Below are positions 9,428 through 18,164 of a stretch of DNA of 64,000 bases, piece by piece. Origin of the DNA: UBA10349 sp003485905 (GTDB lineage: Bacteria > Pseudomonadota > Gammaproteobacteria > Arenicellales > Arenicellaceae); the NCBI GenBank assembly GCA_943787185.1, contig CALSLL010000004.1, positions 186,001 to 250,000 on the forward strand, in the 5' to 3' direction. Positions within the stretch are counted from its first letter, which is position 1. Each line of letters begins with the position of its first letter. Below the pieces are notes generated by a model that was given only the letters and a program-made list of their open reading frames with translations, did not search any database and was not told the DNA's origin. Position numbers and translations under genes: made by a program.

Positions 9428-10759
9428 ATGGCTCATCGAAAGTTTAATTACTATGTTCGTCAATTGGTCGCGGCCGAGATAAATCGATTCGCGCGCTACT
9501 ATAACGAAGTTATTCAGGTAGAGCCTTTGTCACATGACAACGGCACGCTGATGGAGCTAATTGATAATAAGAATAATCAGACGTTACTGAAACGGGGACA
9601 ATTAGCTAACGCGTCCACAAAAGCGGATAGTGGAAGACTTATTGTACTAAACGGAAATCTAAACTATTCGGTTGATATTCATGATTTGCTAACTGGTTTG
9701 AAAGCCAAACTCTCGAGATCGGATAGAATCGTTGCGGTCGTATTTAATCCGTATTTTCGTTGGTTGTATCGTCTTGCAGATGTTTTGGGGCTAAGAGATG
9801 CAGCGCAACCGGTTACTTTTGTTACACGTACCGGATTGGATAATTTGATGAAGGCTACCGGGTTTGAGTTAGTGCGAATTCGAAACTCAGCATACATACC
9901 GTTTCGACTATTTGGTCTAGGGGATCTCATTAATAGAATAATGCCCGTTATCCCTGTGCTTCGTTGGCTGGCGTTTTCATCCGTACTGGTACTGCGACCA
10001 ATTAAGCCTTCTAAAAGAAAACCGTCGTTGTCTATTGTCATACCTGCCAGGAACGAGGCCGGTAATATCGAGAATGCCCTTAAAAGACTGCCAACGATGA
10101 AGGGCGTTGCTTTAGAGGTGCTGTTTGTCGAAGGAAACTCAACCGATAATACTTGGCAAGAGATACAACGAGTAGTTGCGCTTGAAGAGTACGCTGGCTT
10201 ATTGCCAAAGGCTCTGCAGCAACCGGGGAAAGGTAAAAAAGACGCGACCATGACAGGGTTTGAGGCTGCTCAAATGGACTTGGTAACGGTGCTGGACGCT
10301 GACTTGACTATGCCGCCGGAAACCATACCGCGTTTTTACCAGGCTTATTGTGATGGCCACGCCGACATGATTAATGGCAATCGCTTAATGTATCCAATGG
10401 AAGATGAAGCTATGCGATTCTTGAATCGTTTGGGGAATATATTTTTCGCCAAGTCTCTAAGCCACACCTTGGATTTACCGATAGGTGATTCGCTTTGTGG
10501 AACCAAGTTATTTTCTCGAACAGACCATCACAGGATGTTGGCATGGCTTGCAGACTTTGGAGAGTTTGATCCGTTTGGGGATTTTCAAATGTTATTTCCA
10601 GCTGCCGAACTTTGTCTGGGTAGTGTTGATATTCCTATTCGCTATGGCGCACGAACTTACGGGTCTACTAATATAAATCGGTTCCGTGATGGTTTAAAAC
10701 TCTTGAAAATGACGTTTCAAGGTTTTATAAAAATACACGTAGGGGCAACCCCTAAGTAG
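9428..10759 (+). CDS. GT2 glycosyltransferase with methyltransferase-like N-terminal region
   Basis: The C-terminal half (from about residue 195) is a GT2 domain of the dolichol-phosphate-mannose-synthase type: SIVIPARNEAGNIENAL, FVEGNSTDNTW, VLDADLTMPPE and SLCGTKLFSR. The N-terminal half resembles the C-terminal part of SAM methyltransferases often fused to or paired with such transferases, but the glycine-rich SAM motif is not seen, so it is probably inactive or only structural. The frame is open back to 9251, inside the preceding gene. I prefer the ATG at 9428 because the upstream residues look non-coding and overlap another gene. Its stop is 27 bases from the convergent hslU stop. It may make a polyprenyl-phosphate sugar for the adjacent GT-C-like protein. 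Confidence 0.8.
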   Translation: MAHRKFNYYVRQLVAAEINRFARYYNEVIQVEPLSHDNGTLMELIDNKNNQTLLKRGQLANASTKADSGRLIVLNGNLNYSVDIHDLLTGLKAKLSRSDRIVAVVFNPYFRWLYRLADVLGLRDAAQPVTFVTRTGLDNLMKATGFELVRIRNSAYIPFRLFGLGDLINRIMPVIPVLRWLAFSSVLVLRPIKPSKRKPSLSIVIPARNEAGNIENALKRLPTMKGVALEVLFVEGNSTDNTWQEIQRVVALEEYAGLLPKALQQPGKGKKDATMTGFEAAQMDLVTVLDADLTMPPETIPRFYQAYCDGHADMINGNRLMYPMEDEAMRFLNRLGNIFFAKSLSHTLDLPIGDSLCGTKLFSRTDHHRMLAWLADFGEFDPFGDFQMLFPAAELCLGSVDIPIRYGARTYGSTNINRFRDGLKLLKMTFQGFIKIHVGATPK

Positions 10760-10786
10760 ACGAGTTGTGAATATCAAGCTCGAAGA

Positions 10787-12136
10787 TTAAAGAATAAATC
10801 TCGCAAAATCTTCGTTTTCGGTTAGCTCTTCTAAATGTTCGTCTACATAGGCCTTATCTACTGACACGGTATCTCCATCGCGGTCAGCTGCCTCGAATGA
10901 AATTGTTTCTAATAGTCGTTCAAGCATAGTATGTAGGCGGCGGGCACCAATATTTTCAGTACTTTCATTCACGTGCCATGCAAGTTCTGCCAGTCGTTCT
11001 ACGCCTGCCTTGGCAAATTTCAGTTCTACGCCTTCTGTATCAAGCAGAGCAATATATTGCTCGGTGAGCGATGCATTTGGCTCAGTTAAAATTCTGACGA
11101 AATCGTCTGCGCTGAGTGCACGTAATTCTACCCGGATTGGCATACGGCCCTGTAGTTCCGGAATTAAATCTGAAGGTTTGGCGAGCTGGAATGCGCCAGA
11201 TCCAATGAACAATATGTGATCGGTTTTAATCATGCCGTGCTTTGTAGAAACGGTACAACCCTCAACGAGCGGCAGCAGGTCTCGTTGTACGCCTTCACGT
11301 GATACGTCTGGACTACCACTTGTGGATCGCCCCACAATCTTGTCAATCTCGTCAATAAATACAATGCCGTCTTGTTCTACACGTTGAAGTGCATTGAGCT
11401 TTATGTCGTCTTCATTTATGAGTTTGGCGGCTTCTTCTTCAATTAGCAGACGCATAGCGTCTTTAATAGGCAGTTTTCGTTTCTGTTGTTTTTTTCCACC
11501 AATGTTTTGCATCATGTCCTGCAATTGGCCAGTCATGTCCTCCATCCCGGGTGGACCAAAAATCTCCATTCCTACGCTGGCAGCCGAAACAGAAATTTCT
11601 ATCTCTTTGTCATCTAACTTACCTTCGCGAAGCTTTTTGCGGAAAACTTGACGTGCTGCATTGTCCTTTGATTCATCTGGATTGCTGTTAGCTTCAAACC
11701 CGACAGATGTTTCGCGGGCAGGTGGTATTAAGATGTCGAGTACACACTCTTCGGCCATATCTTCGGCTCGGGTTTGTACTTTCTTCATCTCTTCTTCACG
11801 AGTTATTTTTATCGACATCTCGACCAAGTCGCGAATAATCGTGTCTACTTCGCGACCAACATAGCCTACTTCTGTGAATTTGGTAGCTTCAACTTTTATA
11901 AACGGGGCGTTTGCCAGTTTGGCAAGGCGTCTTGCGATCTCGGTTTTACCGACCCCCGTCGGCCCAATCATCAAAATATTTTTGGGGGTAATTTCAGCCC
12001 GCAAGGCTTCATCTTCTACTTGCTTGCGCCGCCATCGGTTGCGCAGCGCTATAGCAACTGCTCGCTTGGCCTCTGACTGACCAATTATATGTTTGTCCAG
12101 TTCCTGGACAATTTCACGCGGTGTCATGTTGCTCAT
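10787..12136 (-). CDS. hslU: ATP-dependent protease ATPase subunit HslU
   Basis: AAA+ unfoldase ring that feeds substrates into HslV. The 449-residue protein has Walker A GPTGVGKT at 58-65, the pore-loop motif GYVGR at 91-95, an I-domain insertion at about 105-240, Walker B VFIDEIDKI, and the C-terminal ARFIL tail that docks into HslV. Its start codon overlaps the hslV stop by four bases, so the subunits are translationally coupled. Complete, with no unusual residues. Confidence 0.97.
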   Translation of the reverse strand: MSNMTPREIVQELDKHIIGQSEAKRAVAIALRNRWRRKQVEDEALRAEITPKNILMIGPTGVGKTEIARRLAKLANAPFIKVEATKFTEVGYVGREVDTIIRDLVEMSIKITREEEMKKVQTRAEDMAEECVLDILIPPARETSVGFEANSNPDESKDNAARQVFRKKLREGKLDDKEIEISVSAASVGMEIFGPPGMEDMTGQLQDMMQNIGGKKQQKRKLPIKDAMRLLIEEEAAKLINEDDIKLNALQRVEQDGIVFIDEIDKIVGRSTSGSPDVSREGVQRDLLPLVEGCTVSTKHGMIKTDHILFIGSGAFQLAKPSDLIPELQGRMPIRVELRALSADDFVRILTEPNASLTEQYIALLDTEGVELKFAKAGVERLAELAWHVNESTENIGARRLHTMLERLLETISFEAADRDGDTVSVDKAYVDEHLEELTENEDFARFIL

Positions 12137-12708
12137 GATTTAGTTTCCACTTTTTCGGTCTTTAGTTCTGCTGTCGTTAATTCTTCTAGGGTGAAATTGT
12201 TGTTTGTAAACACGCAAATTTCGGATGCAACGGTAAGGGATTTTTCGACGATATCGCGGGCACCTAAATCGGTATTTTTAACCAGTGCACGTGCCGCTGC
12301 TTCGGCAAAGCTACCGCCTGAACCGATGGCCATCACACCTTCCTGGGGTTCAATGACGTCGCCGTTTCCAGATAAAATTAGGGAGGTTTCAGAGTCGGCT
12401 ACTGCGAGTAAAGCTTCAAGACGACGTAACATACGGTCGGTGCGCCAGTCTTTTGCGAGCTCAACCGCTGCCCGAGTCAAATTACCTTGGTGTTTTTCTA
12501 ATTTGGCGTCAAATAATTCGAACAAGGTGAAGGCGTCAGCGGTGCCGCCAGCAAACCCGGCGATGACTTTATCGTGATAAAGCCGACGCACTTTGCGGGC
12601 ATTGCCTTTCAGAATAGTATTCCCCATGGACACTTGTCCGTCACCCCCAATGACCACGGAGCCTGGTCTACGAACTGAGAGTATGGTTGTACCGTGAAAT
12701 TTAGTCAT
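12133..12708 (-). CDS. hslV: ATP-dependent protease proteolytic subunit HslV
   Basis: Threonine peptidase related to proteasome beta subunits; it forms the HslVU protease. The 191-residue sequence starts MTKFHG followed by TTILSVRRPGS, so the nucleophile would be Thr7 after removal of a six-residue propeptide, unlike E. coli where only Met is removed. GGDGQVSMG and FAGGTADAF are conserved core motifs. The C-terminus is about ten residues longer than in E. coli. A sigma-32-like promoter lies about 40 bases upstream, in keeping with heat-shock control of this operon. Confidence 0.97.
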   Translation of the reverse strand: MTKFHGTTILSVRRPGSVVIGGDGQVSMGNTILKGNARKVRRLYHDKVIAGFAGGTADAFTLFELFDAKLEKHQGNLTRAAVELAKDWRTDRMLRRLEALLAVADSETSLILSGNGDVIEPQEGVMAIGSGGSFAEAAARALVKNTDLGARDIVEKSLTVASEICVFTNNNFTLEELTTAELKTEKVETKS

Positions 12709-12744
12709 TATATTGGCCTGCTAAATGTTGAGCACGAATTTAAT

Positions 12745-12772
12745 ATATGAGGTTGAGCTGTAAGAAATCAAG
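12745..12772 (-). promoter_or_regulatory. Candidate sigma-32 promoter of hslVU
   Basis: On the - strand the sequence reads CTTGATT, a 13-base spacer, then CCTCATAT. The heat-shock sigma factor consensus is CTTGAAA, 11-16 bases, CCCCATNT, so only a few positions differ. It ends 37 bases before the hslV ATG. hslVU is a classical sigma-32 regulon member, which supports the assignment; no transcript start is known here. Confidence 0.55.
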
Positions 12773-12840
12773 CAATTGGGAATGTCAGTAAACTTGCGTG
12801 GATAATTTACTGGAAGTAATAATATTTCTACGTCTAAGCT

Positions 12841-13746
12841 TTACGAGCTAATAAGGGTGCCTACCCCTGTATCAGTGAAAATTTCCAATAATAAGGCGTG
12901 ATCAACTCGCCCATCGATAATATGCGCACTTTTTACCCCGGTATTTACCGCATCTAGCCCGCAATTAATTTTGGGCAGCATGCCGCCCACGATGACTTTA
13001 TCTTCGATTAGCTTGGCTATCTCACTTGAGTTTAGACCGGTCAGCAAATTACCGCTGCTATCGAGAACGCCAGGAGTATTGGTCATGAGGACTAGTTTCT
13101 CTGCCTCTAGCACTGAGGCTAAGGCCCCCGCTACGGTATCGGCATTGATATTGTACGTCATCCCATCTTCCCCGACTCCGAGCGGTGCAACAACCGGTAT
13201 GAAGCCCTGCGATTGCATGGCGTCGACGACATTTGCATCGACTGATGAAACTTTGCCTACATGCCCAATATCGATAATCTCTGACGGTTGGTCATTCACC
13301 GCTGCTTTAGTAATAGTAATCTTTTCGGCACGAATCATATCTCCATCTTTGCCTGAAAGACCAACAGCTTTGCCACCTTGTGAATTTATAAGGCTAACAA
13401 TCTCATTATTTACTAATCCACCTAGTACCATTTCGACGGTATCCATGGTCTCTTTATCAGTAACACGCAAACCGTCTACAAATTCAGTAGACTTTCCCAT
13501 GCGATCAAGAGCCTGGCTAATCTGAGGCCCACCACCGTGAACTACAACGGGATTTATGCCGACTAGTTTCATCATTACGACGTCGCGCGCGAAGCTGGTT
13601 TTAAGCGCATCATCAATCATCGCATTTCCACCATATTTGATAACCACAGTGGTGCCATGAAAGCGTTGTATATACGGCAACGCTTCGATCAGTATATTTG
13701 CTATGTCCGCTTGACAGCGATTAGTAGTATTGGAAGATTCGTTCAT
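12841..13746 (-). CDS. argB: Acetylglutamate kinase
   Basis: Phosphorylates N-acetylglutamate, the second step of arginine synthesis. The 301-residue protein has VIKYGGNAM near 35-43 (phosphate binding), VVHGGGPQIS near 68-77 (acetylglutamate binding) and the C-terminal GMLPKINCGLDAV block typical of the amino acid kinase family. The N-terminal helix preceding the kinase core is the segment that lets arginine-sensitive enzymes form hexamers, so feedback inhibition by arginine is likely. It stands alone among protein-quality-control genes; no other arg gene is in the window. Confidence 0.96.
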   Translation of the reverse strand: MNESSNTTNRCQADIANILIEALPYIQRFHGTTVVIKYGGNAMIDDALKTSFARDVVMMKLVGINPVVVHGGGPQISQALDRMGKSTEFVDGLRVTDKETMDTVEMVLGGLVNNEIVSLINSQGGKAVGLSGKDGDMIRAEKITITKAAVNDQPSEIIDIGHVGKVSSVDANVVDAMQSQGFIPVVAPLGVGEDGMTYNINADTVAGALASVLEAEKLVLMTNTPGVLDSSGNLLTGLNSSEIAKLIEDKVIVGGMLPKINCGLDAVNTGVKSAHIIDGRVDHALLLEIFTDTGVGTLISS

Positions 13747-13863
13747 AATCGGAATTGTAGCAAGTGATTTGGACCAACGTCAGCCTGTGTGCTACCGGTT
13801 ACGGGAGTAACAGAATCGGGAAGCTTTTAATAACGTTTTAATAACGAAAGCCACGCAGGCTAA

Positions 13864-14292
13864 TTACTTAATAACCTTCAAATGCGATCGGGGTTTGTCG
13901 TTGCCACTGGTGTCTGTCTTGGAGGTTGGCTTATCAGCTTCTGTTTCTATGCGGGGGTTTTCGTCAGGATCATCCGGGCCCTGCATGTCATCAAAGAACA
14001 AACCTTGCCCATTTTCGCGGGCGTAAATAGCTTTGATGCTTTCTATAGGCAGCTCAATATTCGTTGCCACTCCGTTAAACCGGGCGGTAAACGCGATTCT
14101 TTCGTTATCCATGCAATCCAACTGAACCGCTGTGTGCGCTATATTTAGCAAGATCTGGCCATCTTTTACGTGCTCATCGGGAACCAGGACGCCTTCACCG
14201 AAGGCATCAACCAATACATGTGGTGTAAAACCATTATCTTCCGCCCACTCATGGATAGCGCGAATGAAATACGGTTTGGTGCTGGTATTCAC
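13864..14292 (-). CDS. sspB: ClpXP protease specificity-enhancing factor SspB
   Basis: Adaptor that delivers ssrA-tagged proteins to ClpXP. The 142-residue protein has the folded N-terminal domain (HVLVDAFGEGVLVP, GQILLNIAHTAV, FTARFNGV) and a long flexible, acidic tail ending in SHLKVIK, the ClpX-binding XB peptide. It lies 52 bases downstream of sspA on the same strand, the usual sspAB arrangement. Confidence 0.93.
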   Translation of the reverse strand: MNTSTKPYFIRAIHEWAEDNGFTPHVLVDAFGEGVLVPDEHVKDGQILLNIAHTAVQLDCMDNERIAFTARFNGVATNIELPIESIKAIYARENGQGLFFDDMQGPDDPDENPRIETEADKPTSKTDTSGNDKPRSHLKVIK

Positions 14293-14344
14293 AATAGGTA
14301 GGATGAAAATTGACCGCTACTTTCTCACGGCAGCGTTAATACCT

Positions 14345-14968
14345 TTATAAATATTTCATCTCGCGTTCGTTCTCACTTAGAGCGGACTTGAACGCATCAC
14401 GGCTAAACAAACGAGAGGCATACTCGTTTACTACTTCAGCTTGTTTCGGCAATTTAATGCCATAGACAGGCAAGCGCCAAAGTAGCGGTGCGAGGAAAAC
14501 GTCAACCAAGCTGAATTCGTCCCCCATCAGATAATCTTGCTCGGTCAGAATGGGTGAAATTGAAATTAGTCCATCGCGAACTATTTTCTTGGCGACATCA
14601 CCTTTTGTCTCGTGATCGAAAAGTTTGATAGCTTTATACCAGTCCCGGTTTAGTCGCATTATCATAATGCGAAGTCGTGCTCGAGATACTGGATCAACAG
14701 GCATCAGTGGTGGGTGTGGCAATCTCTCGTCGAGATACTCATTGATTAAAAAAGGATCGTATACCACTAAGTCACGATCAATAAGTGTTGGCGTCTCGTT
14801 ATATGGATTTACTTCTGCCAGCTCTTCACAATCGTCATCGTCATCGGTATAGATGATTTGACATTCGACTTCTTTTTCATAAACGACAATCCGGCAAGCG
14901 TGGCTGTATAGGCAATCGGTACCTGAATATAAAGCCATCTGTAGTTTTCGTCCTAACATATTAGACAT
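14345..14968 (-). CDS. sspA: Stringent starvation protein A
   Basis: RNA-polymerase-associated protein with a glutathione S-transferase fold but without GST activity. The 207-residue protein has a thioredoxin-like N-terminal domain (MALYSGTDCLYSHACR, NPYNETPTLIDRDLVVYD) and an all-helical C-terminal domain with YLMGDEFSLVDVFLAPLLWR. Alternative starts MSNMLG and MLGR differ by three codons. It is followed by sspB and preceded by petC with a strong inverted repeat between them. Confidence 0.92.
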   Translation of the reverse strand: MSNMLGRKLQMALYSGTDCLYSHACRIVVYEKEVECQIIYTDDDDDCEELAEVNPYNETPTLIDRDLVVYDPFLINEYLDERLPHPPLMPVDPVSRARLRIMIMRLNRDWYKAIKLFDHETKGDVAKKIVRDGLISISPILTEQDYLMGDEFSLVDVFLAPLLWRLPVYGIKLPKQAEVVNEYASRLFSRDAFKSALSENEREMKYL

Positions 14969-15002
14969 GTGTATAAACTCGGTAGTACTTCATTAATTGT
15001 CG

Positions 15003-15033
15003 CCACCCACTGTTGAACATCACCAGTGGGTGG
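15003..15033 (-). terminator. Perfect 10-bp hairpin between petC and sspA
   Basis: CCACCCACTG at 15003-15012 and CAGTGGGTGG at 15024-15033 form a perfect ten-base-pair, GC-rich stem with an 11-base loop. It lies between the petC stop (15102) and the sspA start (14968), both on the - strand. No U-tract follows on either strand, so it is not a canonical intrinsic terminator; it may instead be a processing or stability element, or an attenuator ahead of sspA. Confidence 0.5.
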
Positions 15034-15101
15034 AAATAGCGATTAAAAATTCTTATATAAGTTGTAAATTACTAACTTAACGTTTATGCCTTTTAATATT
15101 T

Positions 15102-15899
15102 CTAGTGGACGTCGCGCCAGTACTCTTTCTTCAGCAGGTAGCTTACAACGAATAGAATGACTAACCAGGCGAGCACCCAAATACCAATAGAACGTCTTTG
15201 CAATTGTGCGGGTTCGGCTAAATAGGAGAGAAAGTTCACCAAGTCATACATCGCGGTATCAAATTCTTCAGGTGTGTTCTTACCTACCTTTTGAATTTCA
15301 AAAATAGCGTCACCAACAATGTTTTGATGGGCGCCAATGTTTGCAGTGTGTTCCTCAGTGGATTCGTCTTCACTCGACTCAACATGTCCAACGAGAGTTT
15401 GCGCCCCCTGAAGCTCATAAAGAACATGCGGCATGGCAACATTTTCAAATAGTGAATTATTCCAGCCACTGGGTGAATTTTCATCTAGATAGAATGCGCG
15501 CAGGTACGTGTACAGCCAATCATTTTTACGTACTCGGGATACCAAAGTAAGATCAGGTGGGGCAACACCAAACCACGCTTTTGCATCATCTTCGGACATT
15601 GCGGTTTTCATCAGATCACCGGGCTTGTCGGTGGTAAACATATACTCTTCAGCTAATGTTTCCATTGGGATATCGAGGTCATAAGCTAATCGTTCATATC
15701 GCATGTAAGCAGCACCATGGCAGCTCAGACAGTAATTTACGAAAAGGGAGGCACCTCGTTGTAAAGAAGGTGTGTCTCCTGAGTCGACATGAATCGGATC
15801 TAATACTACGCCTTCGGCGGTCGCAGCGATTGCATTTGGAACAGAAACTATGAACGGCAGTGCAACCACTAGCGCCAATACTAAATTATTTGTTTTCAT
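15102..15899 (-). CDS. petC: Ubiquinol-cytochrome c reductase, cytochrome c1 subunit
   Basis: Haem c subunit of the bc1 complex, passing electrons from the Rieske centre to a soluble cytochrome c on the periplasmic face. The 265-residue protein has an N-terminal signal peptide (about 1-26), the haem-binding CLSCH at 57-61, a conserved methionine in ENVAMPHVLYEL as likely axial ligand, and one C-terminal membrane anchor followed by KKEYWRDVH. Its start overlaps the petB stop by four bases. The petABC order and overlaps show one operon. Confidence 0.96.
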   Translation of the reverse strand: MKTNNLVLALVVALPFIVSVPNAIAATAEGVVLDPIHVDSGDTPSLQRGASLFVNYCLSCHGAAYMRYERLAYDLDIPMETLAEEYMFTTDKPGDLMKTAMSEDDAKAWFGVAPPDLTLVSRVRKNDWLYTYLRAFYLDENSPSGWNNSLFENVAMPHVLYELQGAQTLVGHVESSEDESTEEHTANIGAHQNIVGDAIFEIQKVGKNTPEEFDTAMYDLVNFLSYLAEPAQLQRRSIGIWVLAWLVILFVVSYLLKKEYWRDVH

Positions 15900-17242
15900 G
15901 TCAACCTCTCTGGCACAGGCTTAGTTTTACCCCATGTGGTATAGAACGGCATGAGCGCAAAAAACGAAAAGTAAAGAACCGTACATAGTTGCGCTTGTAT
16001 CGTGCTTAGAGCGCTAACTGGGTGCATACCTAAGTAACCTAAACTAATAAACGCAATCACAAATATTCCGACGGCAATCTTGAAGGGCATACTACGGTAA
16101 CGAATCGACTTGACTGGTGATTTATCTAGCCATGGAAGAAGAAACAATACGACAATTGCGCTGCCCATCATCACCACGCCCCAAAATTTTGCGTCGAAGG
16201 TGAACAACCCGATAGCGAGTACCGCATAGCAAATAAAGGCGGTAATTTTATTTGAACGTTTTGTATCAATAAAAAATGTTGCCACAGCCGCTATGCCTGT
16301 TAGTACGGTCAGTATTATCAAAAAGTCTGACGTTGAGGCCCGTAAAATTGAGTAAAAAGGCGTGAAGTACCACAGAGGAACAATGTCTGGGGGGGTCTGT
16401 AAGGAGTTTGCGGGTGCAAAATTATCCTTCTCAAGTAATACGCCACTACCTTCTGGCCAGAAGAATACGACGCCCAGATAGACCATAAAGAAAACAACCA
16501 CACCGACCAAATCTTTTACTGTGTAGTAAGGGTGGAAGGCAATTCCATCGACAGGTTTGCCGTTTTCGTCTTTGTTTTCTTTAATCTCAATACCATCAGG
16601 ATTATTTGATCCTACTTTATGGAGTGCGACGATATGTAAGAATACTAGTGCACATAAAACCAATGGCAAGGCGATAACATGGAATGCAAAGAATCGGTTT
16701 AGGGTCGCGTCAGACACCACGAAATCACCACGAATCCACTCTGTGAGTACGGGGCCTAGATAGGGGATAACATCAAATAGCGAAATAATCACCTGAGCCC
16801 CCCAATAAGACATGTTGCCCCATGGGAGTAGGTAGCCCATAAAAGCTTCGGCCATTAGCGCGACGAAAATAACACAGCCGATAAGCCAAACGAGTTCACG
16901 CGGTTCACGCGCTGACCCATAGATAAGTCCCCTAAACATGTGTAAGTAAACGACTACAAAGAATGCGGATGCTCCGGTGGAGTGGAGGTAGCGCATCAAC
17001 CAGCCCCAGGGCACGTCACGCATTATGTATTCGACCGAAGCGAAAGCGAGACTGGCATCAGGTTTGTAATGCATCGTCAAAAATATGCCTGTGACGATCT
17101 GGATTACTAGGACCAGCATGGCTAAAGAGCCGAAGTAATACCAAAAATTAAAGTTTTTGGGCGTCCAGTATTCTGCTAAATGCTCATTCCAGACTTTAGT
17201 GGCCGGGAAGCGGCGGTCAACCCATTCCATAAAATTACTCAT
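15896..17242 (-). CDS. petB: Ubiquinol-cytochrome c reductase, cytochrome b subunit
   Basis: Membrane core of the bc1 complex with two b haems and the quinol-oxidising and quinone-reducing sites. The 448-residue protein has the haem ligands His87/His101 and His188/His203, spaced H-x13-H and H-x14-H as expected. At 289-292 the quinol-site motif normally PEWY reads PLWY, so the glutamate is absent; variants at this position are known in some bacteria. A short, charged insertion (about 213-235) separates the two halves. The start shares one base with the petA stop. Confidence 0.97.
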   Translation of the reverse strand: MSNFMEWVDRRFPATKVWNEHLAEYWTPKNFNFWYYFGSLAMLVLVIQIVTGIFLTMHYKPDASLAFASVEYIMRDVPWGWLMRYLHSTGASAFFVVVYLHMFRGLIYGSAREPRELVWLIGCVIFVALMAEAFMGYLLPWGNMSYWGAQVIISLFDVIPYLGPVLTEWIRGDFVVSDATLNRFFAFHVIALPLVLCALVFLHIVALHKVGSNNPDGIEIKENKDENGKPVDGIAFHPYYTVKDLVGVVVFFMVYLGVVFFWPEGSGVLLEKDNFAPANSLQTPPDIVPLWYFTPFYSILRASTSDFLIILTVLTGIAAVATFFIDTKRSNKITAFICYAVLAIGLFTFDAKFWGVVMMGSAIVVLFLLPWLDKSPVKSIRYRSMPFKIAVGIFVIAFISLGYLGMHPVSALSTIQAQLCTVLYFSFFALMPFYTTWGKTKPVPERLT

Positions 17243-17859
17243 TAGGAAGCCCTCGCACTGTCTTCACCAATTAAGATGACATTTTCACTAAGGTATTGGT
17301 ATGGAGGAATATCCATATTCTTATTAGCGGGTACGTTTTTGTAGACCCGGCCAGCCAAGTCAAACTTCGAACCATGGCAGGGGCAGAAGAATCCGCCCTT
17401 GGAGTCTTCACCCATCTCCGGGTCTGGTCCAACTGCTAATTTCTCTACCGGAGAACAACCTAGATGAGTGCATACGCTTAACATAACGAGGACGTCGTTA
17501 TTGTCAGCATCTGCTCTAGCTGCGTTTTGTGCGTATTCCGGCTGTACGCTTCCAGCAGAATCGGGATCAGCAAGCAAATCAGTTACATCGCTTAGCCCCG
17601 ACATCATTTCTGGTGTGCGCCGCAGCACAACCACTGGTTGGCCCCGCCATTCAACTTTAACCATTTGGCCAGGTTGTAATTTACTGAAATCAAATTCTAC
17701 CGGCGCGCCGGCGTTTTTTGCTCGGGCACTAGGATTCATGCTAAGCACGAATGGTGTGACGGCAAAACCAGCACCAACGGCCCAGGCGGCAGACGACAGA
17801 CCGGTAATGAACCGGCGACGCGAGCGCTTTTTGTTTGTTGAGTCTTCGTTACTAGACAT
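17242..17859 (-). CDS. petA: Ubiquinol-cytochrome c reductase, Rieske iron-sulfur subunit
   Basis: Carries the 2Fe-2S cluster that takes the first electron from quinol. The 205-residue protein has cluster motifs CTHLGCSP (Cys130, His132, Cys135) and CPCHGSKFD (Cys159, Cys161, His162). The N-terminus SRRRFITG at 13-20 before a hydrophobic helix is a twin-arginine signal that also serves as the membrane anchor, so export by the Tat system (tatABC in this window) is expected. A good ribosome-binding site (AAGGAG, complement at 17870-17875) precedes the ATG. First gene of petABC. Confidence 0.97.
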   Translation of the reverse strand: MSSNEDSTNKKRSRRRFITGLSSAAWAVGAGFAVTPFVLSMNPSARAKNAGAPVEFDFSKLQPGQMVKVEWRGQPVVVLRRTPEMMSGLSDVTDLLADPDSAGSVQPEYAQNAARADADNNDVLVMLSVCTHLGCSPVEKLAVGPDPEMGEDSKGGFFCPCHGSKFDLAGRVYKNVPANKNMDIPPYQYLSENVILIGEDSARAS

Positions 17860-18164
17860 CAGAATAATGCTCCTTAAGGATTTTAAACCGGTGTTTCATC
17901 GCCAGAAAAATTGTCCAAAGTAATCCTTTCTGCAGCGAGCTGCCAAAAAATTATTGTTTGGGGTAACTGACTATCGAAATGGCCGCGAATTATAACAGAC
18001 GTGTCAACCCCCAATCCATGGGTATGAGTGACGTTATTTAGTGAGTGCAGATCTGCTCATAAGCTCAGCAAATTGTAAAAGAATCTAATGTGTCTATTTC
18101 TAGTAGTAATGTTCTGATTTTTCGATTTGGTCGCTAGGTGTAAAACGACCAAGACACATAATAT
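17860..18164 (-). other. 305-base gap: petABC leader and rep downstream region
   Basis: No convincing gene. The petA end holds the petA ribosome-binding site at 17870-17875 and presumably the operon promoter; I could not identify convincing -35/-10 boxes. Near rep, TTGGTCG (18127-18133) and CGACCAA (18146-18152) form a seven-base stem with a 12-base loop, a weak terminator candidate without a U-tract. Confidence 0.4.

Noticed and set aside
9679..10251. 190-codon open frame on the - strand
   Set aside because: Lies entirely inside the GT2 gene, whose motifs are clear; a shadow frame.
1..10759. Glycan locus as a prophage or mobile island
   Set aside because: No integrase, transposase, att-like repeats or tRNA seen at the edges.
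10760..10786. Small imperfect inverted repeat between the GT2 gene and hslU
   Set aside because: Needs a bulge and has no U-tract; not convincing as a bidirectional terminator.
12971..13525. 184-codon open frame on the + strand inside argB
   Set aside because: Ser/Thr-rich shadow of a well-conserved argB sequence.
18127..18152. Seven-base inverted repeat downstream of rep as an intrinsic terminator
   Set aside because: 12-base loop and no U-tract; mentioned only within the gap entry.
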